Source of the DNA: a bacterium
Lineage (GTDB): Bacteria > Chloroflexota > Dormibacteria > Aeolococcales > Aeolococcaceae
Length of the DNA stretch: 46,474 nt
Assembly: GCA_021847925.1 (NCBI GenBank)
Contig: JAJZNI010000052.1
Span: forward strand, 1-46,474
Direction: 5' to 3'
In this document: in pieces, positions 1-7,288 of the stretch
Layout: each line of letters starts with the position of its first letter
Position numbering within the stretch: position 1 is the stretch's first letter
Position numbers and translations under genes: made by a program
Notes under the pieces: model-generated
Told to the model about the DNA's origin: nothing
What the model saw: only the letters and a program-made list of their open reading frames with translations
Databases searched by the model: none

Positions 1-1
1 T

Positions 2-577
2 CACCCCGAGACCCTGGTGATCGAGGACGACCATGCCGAGGCGGTGGGGGGTGGGAGCGTGATCGGCGTGGCGCCCCCGGGGTGGCCCTCCTGGGCCGTG
101 ATCCGGTCGGTTTCCAAGAGCCTGGGGCCCGACCTCCGTGTCGCCGCCGTCTGCGGCGACGCGACCACCGTGGCCCGGGTCGAGGGCCGGATGGCGGTGG
201 GACCGGGGTGGGTGAGCCACCTGCTGCAGAGGCTGGTCGCCGGGCTCTGGTCGCGCCCCGGGATCGACGCCGTGCTGGCCGGCGCCGCCGACGTCTACGC
301 ACGGCGGCGCCGGGCCCTGATCGGGGCGCTGGAGCGGCGCGGGGTGACGGCGCACGGCCGCACGGGCTTCAACGTGTGGGTGCCGGTGCCCGAGGAGACG
401 GCGGCGTTCGTCGCCCTGTGGGAGGCCGGCTACGACGTGCAGGCGGGGGAGCGCTTCCGCCTCCTCGCCCCACCCGCCATCCGGATCACCTGCGCACGCC
501 TCGACGTCTCCGAGGCGGACGCCGTCGCCGAGGCGGTGGCTCGCACCGCGGAGTACGCGGGCCGCGTCGCGTATTGA
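2..577 (+). CDS. MocR/GabR-type PLP-dependent transcriptional regulator, C-terminal part (5' truncated by the window edge)
   Basis: The open frame runs in from the left edge and ends at TGA 575-577. What is visible is the end of a fold-type I aminotransferase domain: the large-domain stretch ETLVIEDDH, then SVSKSLGPDLRVA, in which the lysine is the expected PLP Schiff-base residue, and a typical small C-terminal domain. SKSLGPDLR and the EDDH/EDDY element are characteristic of MocR regulators, which carry an N-terminal GntR winged helix; that part lies outside the window. The next gene, 24 nt downstream, is a succinate-semialdehyde dehydrogenase. In Bacillus the MocR protein GabR controls gabTD, so a GabR-like role is a reasonable inference. 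A stand-alone aminotransferase is the alternative. GTG 17 is not the true start because the frame continues upstream. Confidence 0.8.
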   Translation, partial: HPETLVIEDDHAEAVGGGSVIGVAPPGWPSWAVIRSVSKSLGPDLRVAAVCGDATTVARVEGRMAVGPGWVSHLLQRLVAGLWSRPGIDAVLAGAADVYARRRRALIGALERRGVTAHGRTGFNVWVPVPEETAAFVALWEAGYDVQAGERFRLLAPPAIRITCARLDVSEADAVAEAVARTAEYAGRVAY

Positions 578-588
578 GCGGGCGCGCC

Positions 589-594
589 TACCAT
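589..594 (+). promoter_or_regulatory. -10 element TACCAT of a leaderless promoter for the 602 gene
   Basis: TACCAT is followed by 7 nt (agccgcg) and then ATG 602, the distance at which transcription would begin on or next to the start codon. There is no Shine-Dalgarno sequence. The same spacing recurs at many first genes in this window. Confidence 0.5.
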
Positions 595-601
595 AGCCGC
601 G

Positions 602-1981
602 ATGGGAGCCCGCGGCGACGAGATCGTCACCGTCGACCCGGCCACCGAGGAGGAGACGGGTCGCTACCCGTTCATGACGGGGGCGGAGGTCGAGGCCACC
701 CTGGGTGCGGTCGCCCGCGCCTTCCGCGGGTGGCGCGAGCTGCCCGTCGAGCGCCGCGGTGAGCTGATGCACGCCGCCGCCCAGATCCTGCGCGGCCGCA
801 TCCCGGAACTGGCCGCGCTGATCACCCGGGAGATGGGCAAGCCCGCCGGCGAGGCCCGCGCCGAGGTGGAGAAGTGCGCCGTGACCATGGAGCACTTCGC
901 GGACGGCGCCCCGGGCTACCTCGCCGCCCAGCCGGCCCCCTCGGACTCGGAGCGCAGCTTCATCGCCCTCGAGCCGCTCGGAACGGTGCTCGCCGTGATG
1001 CCCTGGAACTTCCCCCTCTGGCAGGTGGTGCGCGCCGCCGCTCCCGCGCTCATGGCGGGCAACACCATCCTCCTCAAGCACGCCGAGAACACGACCGGCT
1101 GCGCCCTGGCCCTGGCGGCCGTCCTGCGCGATGCCGGCCTGCCCGAGGGTGTCTTCGGCGTCCTGATGGTCCCGGAGGACCGCGTCGCCGGGGTCATCCG
1201 GGACCCGCGCGTGGCCGGCGTCACGCTCACCGGGAGCGCCGCCGCCGGCGCCGCGGTCGCCTCGGCCGCCGGGGGGGCGCTCAAGAAGACGGTCCTGGAG
1301 CTCGGCGGCTCCGACGCCTTCGTGGTGCTGGACGACGCCGACGTGGAGGCCGCGGCGGCGACGGCGGTGCGCTCGCGATTCCAGAACTGCGGCCAGAGCT
1401 GCATCGCCGCCAAGCGCCTCATCGCCGTCGACACCGTCGCCGATGCCTTCGAGGAGGCGCTGGTCGCCCGGGTTCTGACGCTCGCGGTCGGCGATCCCAC
1501 CGACCCCGCGACGCAGGTCGGGCCGATGGCTCGGGCCGACCTCCGCGACGCCCTGGAAGGGCAGCTCCGCAGGTCGGTCGAGCGCGGGGCGCGGGTGCTG
1601 GCGGGGGGAGGCCGTCCGCGGCGAAGCGGCTGGTTCCTGGAGCCCACCGTGCTTGCCGGCTGCGCTCCCGGGATGCCCGCCTTCGACGAGGAGACCTTCG
1701 GTCCGCTGGCCGCGCTGACCCGCGTCTCCGGCGAGGAGGAGGCGCTGGCCGCGGCCAACCGCTCCGCCTACGGGTTGGGGGGCAACGTGTGGACGCGCGA
1801 CGTCGAGAGGGGTCTGCGCTTCGCCCGCCGCATGGAGACGGGCGGGGTCTTCATCAACGGCATGACCCACTCCGACGCGCGCCTGCCCTTCGGTGGGATC
1901 AAGCGCAGCGGCTACGGCCGGGAGCTGCACGCCTTCGGGATCCGCGAGTTCGTCAACGTCAAGACGGTCTGGCTCCCGTAG
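602..1981 (+). CDS. sad: Succinate-semialdehyde dehydrogenase, YneI/Sad type (aldehyde dehydrogenase family)
   Basis: A 459-aa aldehyde dehydrogenase, the usual length for this branch. It oxidises succinate semialdehyde to succinate with NAD(P)+, the last step of GABA or putrescine breakdown, in the cytoplasm. Visible landmarks are MPWNFPLWQ and LKHAENTTGCA in the Rossmann domain, ELGGSDAFVVL with the general-base Glu, NCGQSCIAAKR with the nucleophilic Cys, and ETFGPLAAL. LKHA-N--GCA and the GGVFING...SDARLPFGG-K-SGYGREL ending match E. coli YneI more than GabD. It follows a MocR-type regulator gene by 24 nt but has its own -10. Start ATG 602 fits the -10 and the family N-terminus. Substrate is inferred from family resemblance. 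Confidence 0.88.
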   Translation: MGARGDEIVTVDPATEEETGRYPFMTGAEVEATLGAVARAFRGWRELPVERRGELMHAAAQILRGRIPELAALITREMGKPAGEARAEVEKCAVTMEHFADGAPGYLAAQPAPSDSERSFIALEPLGTVLAVMPWNFPLWQVVRAAAPALMAGNTILLKHAENTTGCALALAAVLRDAGLPEGVFGVLMVPEDRVAGVIRDPRVAGVTLTGSAAAGAAVASAAGGALKKTVLELGGSDAFVVLDDADVEAAAATAVRSRFQNCGQSCIAAKRLIAVDTVADAFEEALVARVLTLAVGDPTDPATQVGPMARADLRDALEGQLRRSVERGARVLAGGGRPRRSGWFLEPTVLAGCAPGMPAFDEETFGPLAALTRVSGEEEALAAANRSAYGLGGNVWTRDVERGLRFARRMETGGVFINGMTHSDARLPFGGIKRSGYGRELHAFGIREFVNVKTVWLP

Positions 1982-2009
1982 CGCCTCGCGCGATCGCGTG
2001 GCGGGCCCG

Positions 2010-2774
2010 TCAGGGGGCCGGGCGCGGGCCGGCCTGCAGCCCGGCGAAGGCGACGGCGCGGCCGTCCGCCCGCCACCGCGCCCTGCGGTGGAATCGCCAT
2101 TCGCGCCAGCCCCGCTGCCGCGCCGCGGAGCGCAGACGCCGGTCCGGGTTGACCGCGGTGGGATGCCCGACCAGGGAGAGCATCGGCACGTCGCCGACCG
2201 CGTCGCCGTACGCGTACGACCGTCCCAGGTCGATGCCGTGGTCCTCGGCCAGGCGGCGGACCGCCTCGGCCTTCGCGGTTCCGTGGCAGAGGGAGACCCG
2301 GCCCGTGTAGTGGCCGCCGGCGATCTCGGCCTCGGACGCCACCACCCCATCCGTCTCCAGCAGGTCGCCGAGCGCGTCGATCAGCTCGTGGCTGGCCGCC
2401 GACACCAGGAAGACCAGGTGACCCCGCCGCCTGTGCCACGCCATGAGACGCAGCGCCTCGTCGAAGACGCGGGGCGCGAGCACCCGCGGGATCGCCACCT
2501 CCGCGGCGTGGCGCAGCGCCCGCGCGTCCATGCCGCGGACGACCGATCCCATCGCCCGCACCGCGTCCCTCACCTCCTCCTCCGAGAAGCCGCGGGCGCT
2601 GAAGAGAAGGCCGCGCAGGGTCGCGGCGACGACGACCCAGGGGGAGAGCAGCCCGGAGCGGCGCAGCGGACCGGCGAGGGCCAGCATCGAGGAGCCGCGC
2701 ACCACGGTCCGGTCGACGTCGAAGAAGGCGGCGGGCCGTCCGGCCGTGCCACGCGTGCCATCCACGGCTACCAT
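2010..2774 (-). CDS. HAD-IB family phosphatase (SerB-like)
   Basis: A 254-aa haloacid dehalogenase-superfamily protein of the IB (phosphoserine-phosphatase-like) group. Motif I is FFDVDRTVVRGSS (DxDxT) close to the N-terminus, motif II is FLVSAASHE, and motif III/IV is AYGDAVGDVPMLSLVG, in which the paired aspartates bind Mg2+. The helical cap is inserted after motif I, as in subclass I. The physiological substrate cannot be read from the sequence; phosphoserine or a lipid phosphate are both possible. ATG 2774 is chosen because it places motif I about 20 residues in; the frame is open further upstream but there it only shadows the divergent gene. It is convergent with the dehydrogenase gene (28-nt gap) and divergent from the methyltransferase gene 9 nt away. 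Confidence 0.82.
   Translation of the reverse strand: MVAVDGTRGTAGRPAAFFDVDRTVVRGSSMLALAGPLRRSGLLSPWVVVAATLRGLLFSARGFSEEEVRDAVRAMGSVVRGMDARALRHAAEVAIPRVLAPRVFDEALRLMAWHRRRGHLVFLVSAASHELIDALGDLLETDGVVASEAEIAGGHYTGRVSLCHGTAKAEAVRRLAEDHGIDLGRSYAYGDAVGDVPMLSLVGHPTAVNPDRRLRSAARQRGWREWRFHRRARWRADGRAVAFAGLQAGPRPAP
2769..2774 (+). promoter_or_regulatory. -10 element TACCAT for the 2784 gene, overlapping the opposite start codon
   Basis: TACCAT lies 9 nt before ATG 2784 on the plus strand. Read on the minus strand the same six bases are ATGGTA, the first two codons of the HAD phosphatase. One hexamer thus serves as promoter core for one gene and start codon for the other. Confidence 0.45.
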
Positions 2775-2783
2775 GACCGGCTC

Positions 2784-3674
2784 ATGCAACCACGAACGCG
2801 GGGCGAACACGCGAGCGCAGGTTCGCTTCTCGCCTGGGGGCGGGACCGCCTCCGGGCCTCGCCGGCGATCGACCACTGGCACTCGGCGATCGCGCGTGAG
2901 GACGCCGAGGACCTGCTGGCCCTGGCTCTCGGCGTCGCCGTCGAGGAGCTGGAGCGCGACGGCACGGTCACGCCGCGGGTCGAGCGACGCTTTCGCGAGA
3001 GCGTGGAGCGGCGGGCTCGGGGCGAGCCCGTCGCCCTCATCCGCGGCTCTGTGGACTTCGCCGGGCTCAGGTTGCGCGTGCGCCCGGGGGTGTTCGTGCC
3101 CCGCGGTTCGACCGAGCTCCTGGCCCAGCAGGCGGTCGCGGCCCTGCGCCGCCGCCGCTCCCCCCTGCTGGTCGACGTCGCCTGCGGCGCCGCCCCCGTG
3201 GCCTGCGCGGTCGCCGCCGCGCTCCCCGCCGCCGAGGTCTGGGGCGTGGACATCGATCCCGCCGCCGTGCGCCTCGCTCGGGCCAACGCCCGGCTCCACC
3301 ACCTCGCCAACCTCCACCTCCGCGTCTCCGACCTGCTCTCGGCCCTGCCATCGCGGCTGCGAGGTGAGGTGGCCGCCTTCACCCTCCACCCACCGTACGT
3401 CGGCCGGGAGGAGATCCGCGGCCTGCCCCGGGAGATCCGGCGCTACGAGCCCCGCCACACCCTGACCGACGGCTCGGCGGATGGGCTCGACCTTGTCCGC
3501 GCCCTCCTCGGCGAGGCTCCGGGGTGGCTCCGTCGCGGTGGCTCCGTGCTGATCGAGGTGGCCCCCTACCTGAGCCGTTCCGTCCAGTCGCTGATGCGCC
3601 GCGGCGGTTTCGAGGTCGGCGTCGCCGCCGACCCCGGCGGGCTCACCCGGGTGATCCGCGGCCGGTTCGGCTGA
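2784..3674 (+). CDS. PrmC/HemK-related class I SAM-dependent methyltransferase with an HPPY active-site motif
   Basis: A 296-aa protein with the two-domain layout of protein-(glutamine-N5) methyltransferases: a helical N-terminal domain ending in the RGEPVALIRG linker, then a Rossmann methyltransferase domain. The SAM-binding loop is VDVACGAAPVACAV (residues about 130-145), the ribose-binding acid is in VWGVDIDPAAV, and the catalytic motif is LHPPYV (His202-Tyr205). Standard PrmC has NPPY; here the Asn that contacts the glutamine amide is His. FVPRGSTELL likewise replaces the usual PRPETE-LVE. These features recall the PrmC-related family of unknown substrate found in Actinomycetota, whose members often have NAPY. 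Release-factor methylation is therefore not certain. ATG 2784 fits the upstream -10. An intergenic gap and then a tRNA follow. Confidence 0.75.
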   Translation: MQPRTRGEHASAGSLLAWGRDRLRASPAIDHWHSAIAREDAEDLLALALGVAVEELERDGTVTPRVERRFRESVERRARGEPVALIRGSVDFAGLRLRVRPGVFVPRGSTELLAQQAVAALRRRRSPLLVDVACGAAPVACAVAAALPAAEVWGVDIDPAAVRLARANARLHHLANLHLRVSDLLSALPSRLRGEVAAFTLHPPYVGREEIRGLPREIRRYEPRHTLTDGSADGLDLVRALLGEAPGWLRRGGSVLIEVAPYLSRSVQSLMRRGGFEVGVAADPGGLTRVIRGRFG

Positions 3675-3732
3675 TCCGGGCCCGGCCCGCGGCCGCAGGG
3701 GGGCGCCTCGCAGCCTCGCCGGAGGTGCCCCC

Positions 3733-3738
3733 TATACT
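3733..3738 (+). promoter_or_regulatory. -10 element TATACT for the tRNA-Arg gene
   Basis: TATACT ends 15 nt before the first base of the mature tRNA, leaving room for a short 5' leader removed by RNase P. No convincing -35 is seen 16-18 nt upstream. Confidence 0.5.
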
Positions 3739-3753
3739 GGGTGAGCACGACGT

Positions 3754-3829
<76 letters not shown>

Positions 3830-3877
3830 CGCGTGCGGGTGGCCTCGAGCCACTCGCCGCGCCGGCCCGCGAGGCGG

Positions 3878-4759
3878 CTACCACCACTCGAAGGGCCGGC
3901 CGTCCCAGTCGTCGAGGCGCGGGTACCAGGGGTGCTCCGCCAGCTCATCGAGCCTCCCCTCGAACGCGTCGACCTCGACGCGGCTCAGCAGCCGGCGCAG
4001 CGACGCTCGCAGCGCACCGCGCACGGCGCCGTCGCGCAGGCGCCGAACCCGTCCCTCCTCGTCCGGTCCGAGGGTGCCACCCCCCAGCGCGATCAGCACC
4101 GTCCGCTGTCTGGGGTAGGGGAGGAAGGTGAGCGCGTTGTCGATCCCCCAGAGATGCGCGTCGCGATCGAGGAGGAGGTGGGCGCGCTTGCGGTCGGCGT
4201 TGTTGGCGAGGACGTCGAACGCGGCCACGCGGCGGAGCTGGCGCTCCAGGTCCCGGGTGGCCGCACCGTCCAGGGGCCCCTCGGCGCCATGGACGTAGAG
4301 CTGGACGCTTCCGGGCCCGTGCGGCCCATCCCGGAGCGCGGTCGGCGGCACCACCTCCGCGCCCAGCGCCGCGCTCAGGAGGTAGGCGGCGCGCTCGCGC
4401 AGGTGGAGCGTGTGACGTGGGAAGTCCCAGAGCGGCCGCTCCCCGCGCGCGGGCTTGTACACGGCGCGCATCGGCTGGCCCGCCACGGCCGGGTCCGGAG
4501 CGTCCAGCTCCAGCAGGAACACCGCGTTGCTCGCGTACAGGAGGCGCCCCAGCGATCGCACCGGGGCGGTGGCGAGCTGCTGGAGGATCGCGGCGTCGGC
4601 CGCCGGCACGAAGGGTGCGGGGTCGGCGGCCGCCTCGTGGAACCGCCGGACCGCGAGCTGCGACCTCTCCGCCTGCTCTCCGCCGCCGGCGCGGAGCCTG
4701 ACCGTCCCCGCGGGATCGAGGTGGGGCCGGTGCCCGACCCTCCGCTCCTCCGCCGTCAT
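3878..4759 (-). CDS. SCO1664-family protein (PI3/4-kinase-like fold)
   Basis: A 293-aa protein matching, by motif memory, the conserved SCO1664 family of Actinomycetota and related phyla. The diagnostic core is YKPARGERPLWDFPRHTL (with the presumed nucleotide-binding Lys), then ALGAEVVPPTALRDGPHGPGS, FDVLANNADRKRAH (catalytic-loop-like, the aspartate following the paired asparagines) and LWGIDNALTF (metal-binding Asp). These resemble phosphatidylinositol-3/4-kinase and HipA-type kinases, but no substrate is established. ATG 4759 is the first start giving the family N-terminus; the frame upstream has no family signal. The two-TM protein gene ends 47 nt upstream on the same strand, so they may be co-transcribed. 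The DUF3090 and phosphatase partners common beside this family are absent here. Confidence 0.85.
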   Translation of the reverse strand: MTAEERRVGHRPHLDPAGTVRLRAGGGEQAERSQLAVRRFHEAAADPAPFVPAADAAILQQLATAPVRSLGRLLYASNAVFLLELDAPDPAVAGQPMRAVYKPARGERPLWDFPRHTLHLRERAAYLLSAALGAEVVPPTALRDGPHGPGSVQLYVHGAEGPLDGAATRDLERQLRRVAAFDVLANNADRKRAHLLLDRDAHLWGIDNALTFLPYPRQRTVLIALGGGTLGPDEEGRVRRLRDGAVRGALRASLRRLLSRVEVDAFEGRLDELAEHPWYPRLDDWDGRPFEWW

Positions 4760-4806
4760 GACACGCGACGCGGGGCGGAGCCTGCGCCCACGGGGCAGGC
4801 TCCCGG

Positions 4807-5190
4807 CTACCAGCGCCGGCGGCCGGTCAGGCGCGCTACCTGGATGCCCAGCAGGACCAGCAGCGCCAGCACCACGCAGCCGAGGAGCACCGCGGTCAGC
4901 CCGTGGGGTGTCGCGTATCCGAATCCGACCACGATCAGGGCCACGACCACCGCGAGGAGGGCCAGGTCGGCGATCAGCATCCGGGCCCGAGGACCGGCGA
5001 CGGCGAAGCGCCGCGGCCGGGCGTGGCCCCGCGGTCTCCTGCGTGCCCAGCGCCGGCCGGCGACCGCGCCCAGATCCGCCTGCCCCTGGGGGAGATCGTC
5101 GCGCACGAGCAGCGACCACCAGTCAGGCGGCACATTGGTGCGCGAGTCCGGCGGGAGCCCGTGGGTAGGACGGAAGTTTTCGTCAGGCAT
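4807..5190 (-). CDS. Hypothetical small membrane protein with two transmembrane helices
   Basis: A 127-aa protein starting at ATG 5190. The first 70 residues are soluble and basic in their second half (RRWARRRPRGHARPRR), which by the positive-inside rule should be cytoplasmic. Two hydrophobic helices follow at about residues 72-92 (LIADLALLAVVVALIVVGFG) and 97-117 (LTAVLLGCVVLALLVLLGI), ending in a short basic tail. I do not recognise a family. Codon use is like its neighbours. A -10-like TATCAT on the minus strand at 5260-5265 would give a leader of about 60-65 nt. The SCO1664-family gene follows on the same strand. Confidence 0.6.
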   Translation of the reverse strand: MPDENFRPTHGLPPDSRTNVPPDWWSLLVRDDLPQGQADLGAVAGRRWARRRPRGHARPRRFAVAGPRARMLIADLALLAVVVALIVVGFGYATPHGLTAVLLGCVVLALLVLLGIQVARLTGRRRW

Positions 5191-5325
5191 CGCGACCCAC
5201 TGCGCACATTTCCGGTCCGCCGGGCTGGAGCGTGGGGACGATCGGCGGCTTGCCTCTGGATGATACGCCGTGAGGACGTGGCGGTCGAGGGCGATGTGTG
5301 CCCGGATGCGCGACGGAGCGGCTGC

Positions 5326-5331
5326 TACACT
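5326..5331 (+). promoter_or_regulatory. -10 element TACACT of a leaderless promoter for the 5340 gene
   Basis: TACACT is followed by 8 nt and GTG 5340. This spacing supports GTG 5340 as the start over ATG 5298, which would place the -10 inside the gene. Confidence 0.5.
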
Positions 5332-5339
5332 CCGGCGCC

Positions 5340-5987
5340 GTGGAGAGCGCGTCGCGGGCATCTGCGCTCGCGGCCCTGCAGCGGGCTCACCGCGCCTGCA
5401 CCCGCTGCGTGGACGCGGGCCTGCTCGAGGCGGCCCGCCCCGTGTTCAGCGGCAATCCCGGCCAGCGTGTCCTGCTCGTCGGCCAGGCCCCCGGCCGGGT
5501 CGAACGCGAGGTCTCCCGCCCCTTCGCCGGTCGCGCCGGCCGCCAGTTGATGCGCTGGCTGGAACGCGGCGGCTTCGCGGACGGCGAGGACGCCCGGCGC
5601 CGCATCTACATGACGGCGATGACCACGTGCTTCCCCGGGCCCAGCCGCCACGGCGGCGGTGATCGCCGTCCCAGCGCCCGCGAGGTGTCGCTCTGCGCCC
5701 CCTGGCTCGACTCCCTGCTGGTGCTGCTGCGACCTCGGTTGATCCTGCCGGTGGGCAGCCTCGCGCTCCAGCGGTTCCTCCCCGGGCTGCGCCTGGATGA
5801 CGCCGTCGGGCGGCTCTTCGACGTCTCCCAGGCCGACCCGGGCGACACGCGCACGCCCCCGCTGCACCTCCCTCTCCCCCATCCCTCGGGACAGAGCCGG
5901 TGGCTCAACGATCCTCGCCGCGCCCGTCTCCTGGACCGAGCCCTGGCCATGCTCCCCGACCTGGTGGCGTGGGCGGAGGCCGGTTGA
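5340..5987 (+). CDS. Uracil-DNA glycosylase family protein (Fe-S type)
   Basis: A 215-aa member of the uracil-DNA glycosylase superfamily, which removes uracil from DNA to start base-excision repair. Motif A is LLVGQAPGRVERE (about residues 45-57), followed by PFAGRAGRQL, then YMTAMTTCFPG, and the late loop LPHPSGQSRW with the conserved His near 181. Cys20, Cys23, Cys97 and Cys119 are positioned like the [4Fe-4S] ligands of type 4 and 5 enzymes. The first motif has GQAPG where type 4 has GEAPG and type 5 GLAPG, so it belongs to another branch and its base specificity is not certain. GTG 5340 fits the leaderless -10; ATG 5298 in the same frame would add 14 residues with no family support. Confidence 0.82.
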   Translation: MESASRASALAALQRAHRACTRCVDAGLLEAARPVFSGNPGQRVLLVGQAPGRVEREVSRPFAGRAGRQLMRWLERGGFADGEDARRRIYMTAMTTCFPGPSRHGGGDRRPSAREVSLCAPWLDSLLVLLRPRLILPVGSLALQRFLPGLRLDDAVGRLFDVSQADPGDTRTPPLHLPLPHPSGQSRWLNDPRRARLLDRALAMLPDLVAWAEAG

Positions 5988-6003
5988 GCGTCGCGGTCGA
6001 TGG

Positions 6004-6009
6004 TATGAT
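6004..6009 (+). promoter_or_regulatory. -10 element TATGAT for the 6081 operon
   Basis: TATGAT lies 17 nt after the end of the glycosylase gene. It predicts a transcript start near 6016 and a leader of about 65 nt that contains the 6027-6054 hairpin. No good -35 at standard spacing is visible (TTGAGC at 5984-5989 is only 14 nt away). Confidence 0.4.
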
Positions 6010-6026
6010 CGGTCGCTGTTTTTGTG

Positions 6027-6054
6027 CTCGCACAGGGGCCGGGGCCCGTGCGAG
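6027..6054 (+). promoter_or_regulatory. Long GC-rich hairpin in the leader of the 6081 gene
   Basis: CTCGCAC (6027-6033) pairs with GTGCGAG (6048-6054), and GGGCC (6036-6040) with GGCCC (6043-6047), separated by a 2-nt bulge and closed by a GG loop: 12 base pairs in 28 nt. A GTTTTTG run precedes it, so it is not an intrinsic terminator on the plus strand; on the minus strand the hairpin is followed by CAAAAAC, which is not U-rich either. It may protect or control the mRNA leader. Confidence 0.45.
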
Positions 6055-6080
6055 ATCGCCCGCAGACATAAGGCGCTGGA

Positions 6081-6548
6081 GTGCCTCAGACAGAGCGGAC
6101 ACCGACGGTGAGCGGGGGCGCCAAGAATGCGGAGGAGATCCTGGAGAGGATCTTCACCCCGCGTCCCAAGGCGAGCCCGGCGGAGCAGGCCGAGCGAGTC
6201 CTGCGCCGGCCCAAGCGCGTCGTCTACTGCGCCATCAGCAACCGCAACTTCTACTGGCGCCAGCACATCTCCAAGTTCGTCCTCGACGAGGGGGCGGTGC
6301 CGATCGTCCCCTTCATGCTCTTTGACTACTACCTCCTCCACACCGTCCCCAAGGAGACCGTGCGGGAGGCCTTCAACAACCTCATCGTCAAGTCCGACGA
6401 GATGTGGGTCTTCGGGACGATCTCGCTGGGCGTGAAGGTGCAGATCGGCATCGCCAAGCGGCTGCACAAGCCGGTCCGCTACTACGACATCACCGACCTG
6501 CCCTACCGCGTCGTCTCCGTCCCGGAGGCCCTGGTCCGCGAGGAATGA
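6081..6548 (+). CDS. Nucleoside 2-deoxyribosyltransferase-like protein, function unknown
   Basis: A 155-aa protein. After a charged N-terminal helix, KRVVYCAISNRNFYWRQHISKFVLDEGAVPIVPF looks like a first beta-alpha unit, and DEMWVFGTISLGVKVQIGIAKR followed by KPVRYYDI resembles the second half of nucleoside 2-deoxyribosyltransferase-fold proteins, where an aspartate and a downstream E--A element bind the ribose. No family member can be named with confidence. GTG 6081 is used; GTG 6108 would give 146 aa and keep the whole domain, so the start is open. The amidotransferase gene overlaps its stop codon (ATGA), so the two products are probably made together. Confidence 0.65.
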   Translation: MPQTERTPTVSGGAKNAEEILERIFTPRPKASPAEQAERVLRRPKRVVYCAISNRNFYWRQHISKFVLDEGAVPIVPFMLFDYYLLHTVPKETVREAFNNLIVKSDEMWVFGTISLGVKVQIGIAKRLHKPVRYYDITDLPYRVVSVPEALVREE

Positions 6549-7240
6549 TCAGCGGGGATGCTCGGGGGACGTCACCGCCTCTCCTCGTGGTCGTGGAGCA
6601 CGCGGAGGATGAGGGCCCCGGTCTCATCGCCGACGTCGCGATCGACCAGGGCATGAACGTGTGGCGCGTCGGCGGCGCCGACCCTCTCCCCACGGCGCTC
6701 GACCGGATGACGGCCCTGGTGGTGATGGGCGGGCCGCAGTCCGTGTACGCGGGGGACGCGCGCCTGCGAGCCGAGGTCTCCCTGCTCCACGAGGCGGTGA
6801 CCCGGGCCGTGCCCGTCCTCGGCATCTGCCTGGGCGCACAGCTCCTCGCCGCCGCCTGCGGCTCCGCGATCCGTCCCGGCGAGCACGGCCACGAGCTCGG
6901 GCTCGGGCACGTCACCCTCACCGCCCCCGGCCGGGACGACCCCGTCTTCGCAGGGTGCGCCGACACCGTCCCGGTGCTGCACTGGCACGGCGACACGTTT
7001 GACCTGCCGCCCGGGTCCTGCCATCTCGCCAGCAGCCCCCTCTACGCGAGCCAGGCCTTCCGTCTGGGCAGGGCCCACGGTTTCCAGTTCCACGTCGAGG
7101 TCGACGCCGTGCTGCTCTCCGCCTGGTCGGCGCGGCTCGGTCTTCCGCGCGGAGCGCCGGACTGGCTGCGGGAGACGGAGGCGCTGCGCCGCCGGGTGAT
7201 CGCCAACTGGATCGCCACGGCGCTCGACGCCGCTCCCTGA
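6545..7240 (+). CDS. Class I glutamine amidotransferase domain protein
   Basis: A 231-aa stand-alone GATase1 domain like the amidotransferase half of GMP synthase. The nucleophile elbow is VLGICLGAQLLAAA, with the catalytic Cys. The His and Glu of the triad are in HGFQFHVEVDA, and the oxyanion segment is LVVMGGPQSVY. HWHGDTFDLPPG is the usual loop before the triad His. It should release ammonia from glutamine, or act as a gamma-glutamyl hydrolase, for a partner not seen here. ATG 6545 overlaps the upstream stop by ATGA, which implies translational coupling with the deoxyribosyltransferase-like protein; that gene may supply the acceptor reaction, but this is only inferred. Confidence 0.82.
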   Translation: MISGDARGTSPPLLVVVEHAEDEGPGLIADVAIDQGMNVWRVGGADPLPTALDRMTALVVMGGPQSVYAGDARLRAEVSLLHEAVTRAVPVLGICLGAQLLAAACGSAIRPGEHGHELGLGHVTLTAPGRDDPVFAGCADTVPVLHWHGDTFDLPPGSCHLASSPLYASQAFRLGRAHGFQFHVEVDAVLLSAWSARLGLPRGAPDWLRETEALRRRVIANWIATALDAAP

Positions 7241-7288
7241 CGCGCGCGTGCCGGCCCGGCGCCGCGAGGGATGGCGCTCTCGGGGCGG

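Noticed and set aside
916-1758. Long minus-strand open frame opposite the aldehyde dehydrogenase gene
   Set aside because: GC-rich DNA has few stop codons, so long antisense frames are expected. Its product is Ser/Arg/Ala-rich without any motif, and the plus strand has full ALDH signatures.
2775-3458. N-terminal extension of the HAD phosphatase across the PrmC-like gene
   Set aside because: The extension is antisense to a gene with clear methyltransferase motifs; motif I sits properly near ATG 2774.
6020-6026. Intrinsic terminator of the glycosylase gene at the T run GTTTTTG
   Set aside because: No inverted repeat precedes the T run; the strong hairpin comes after it.
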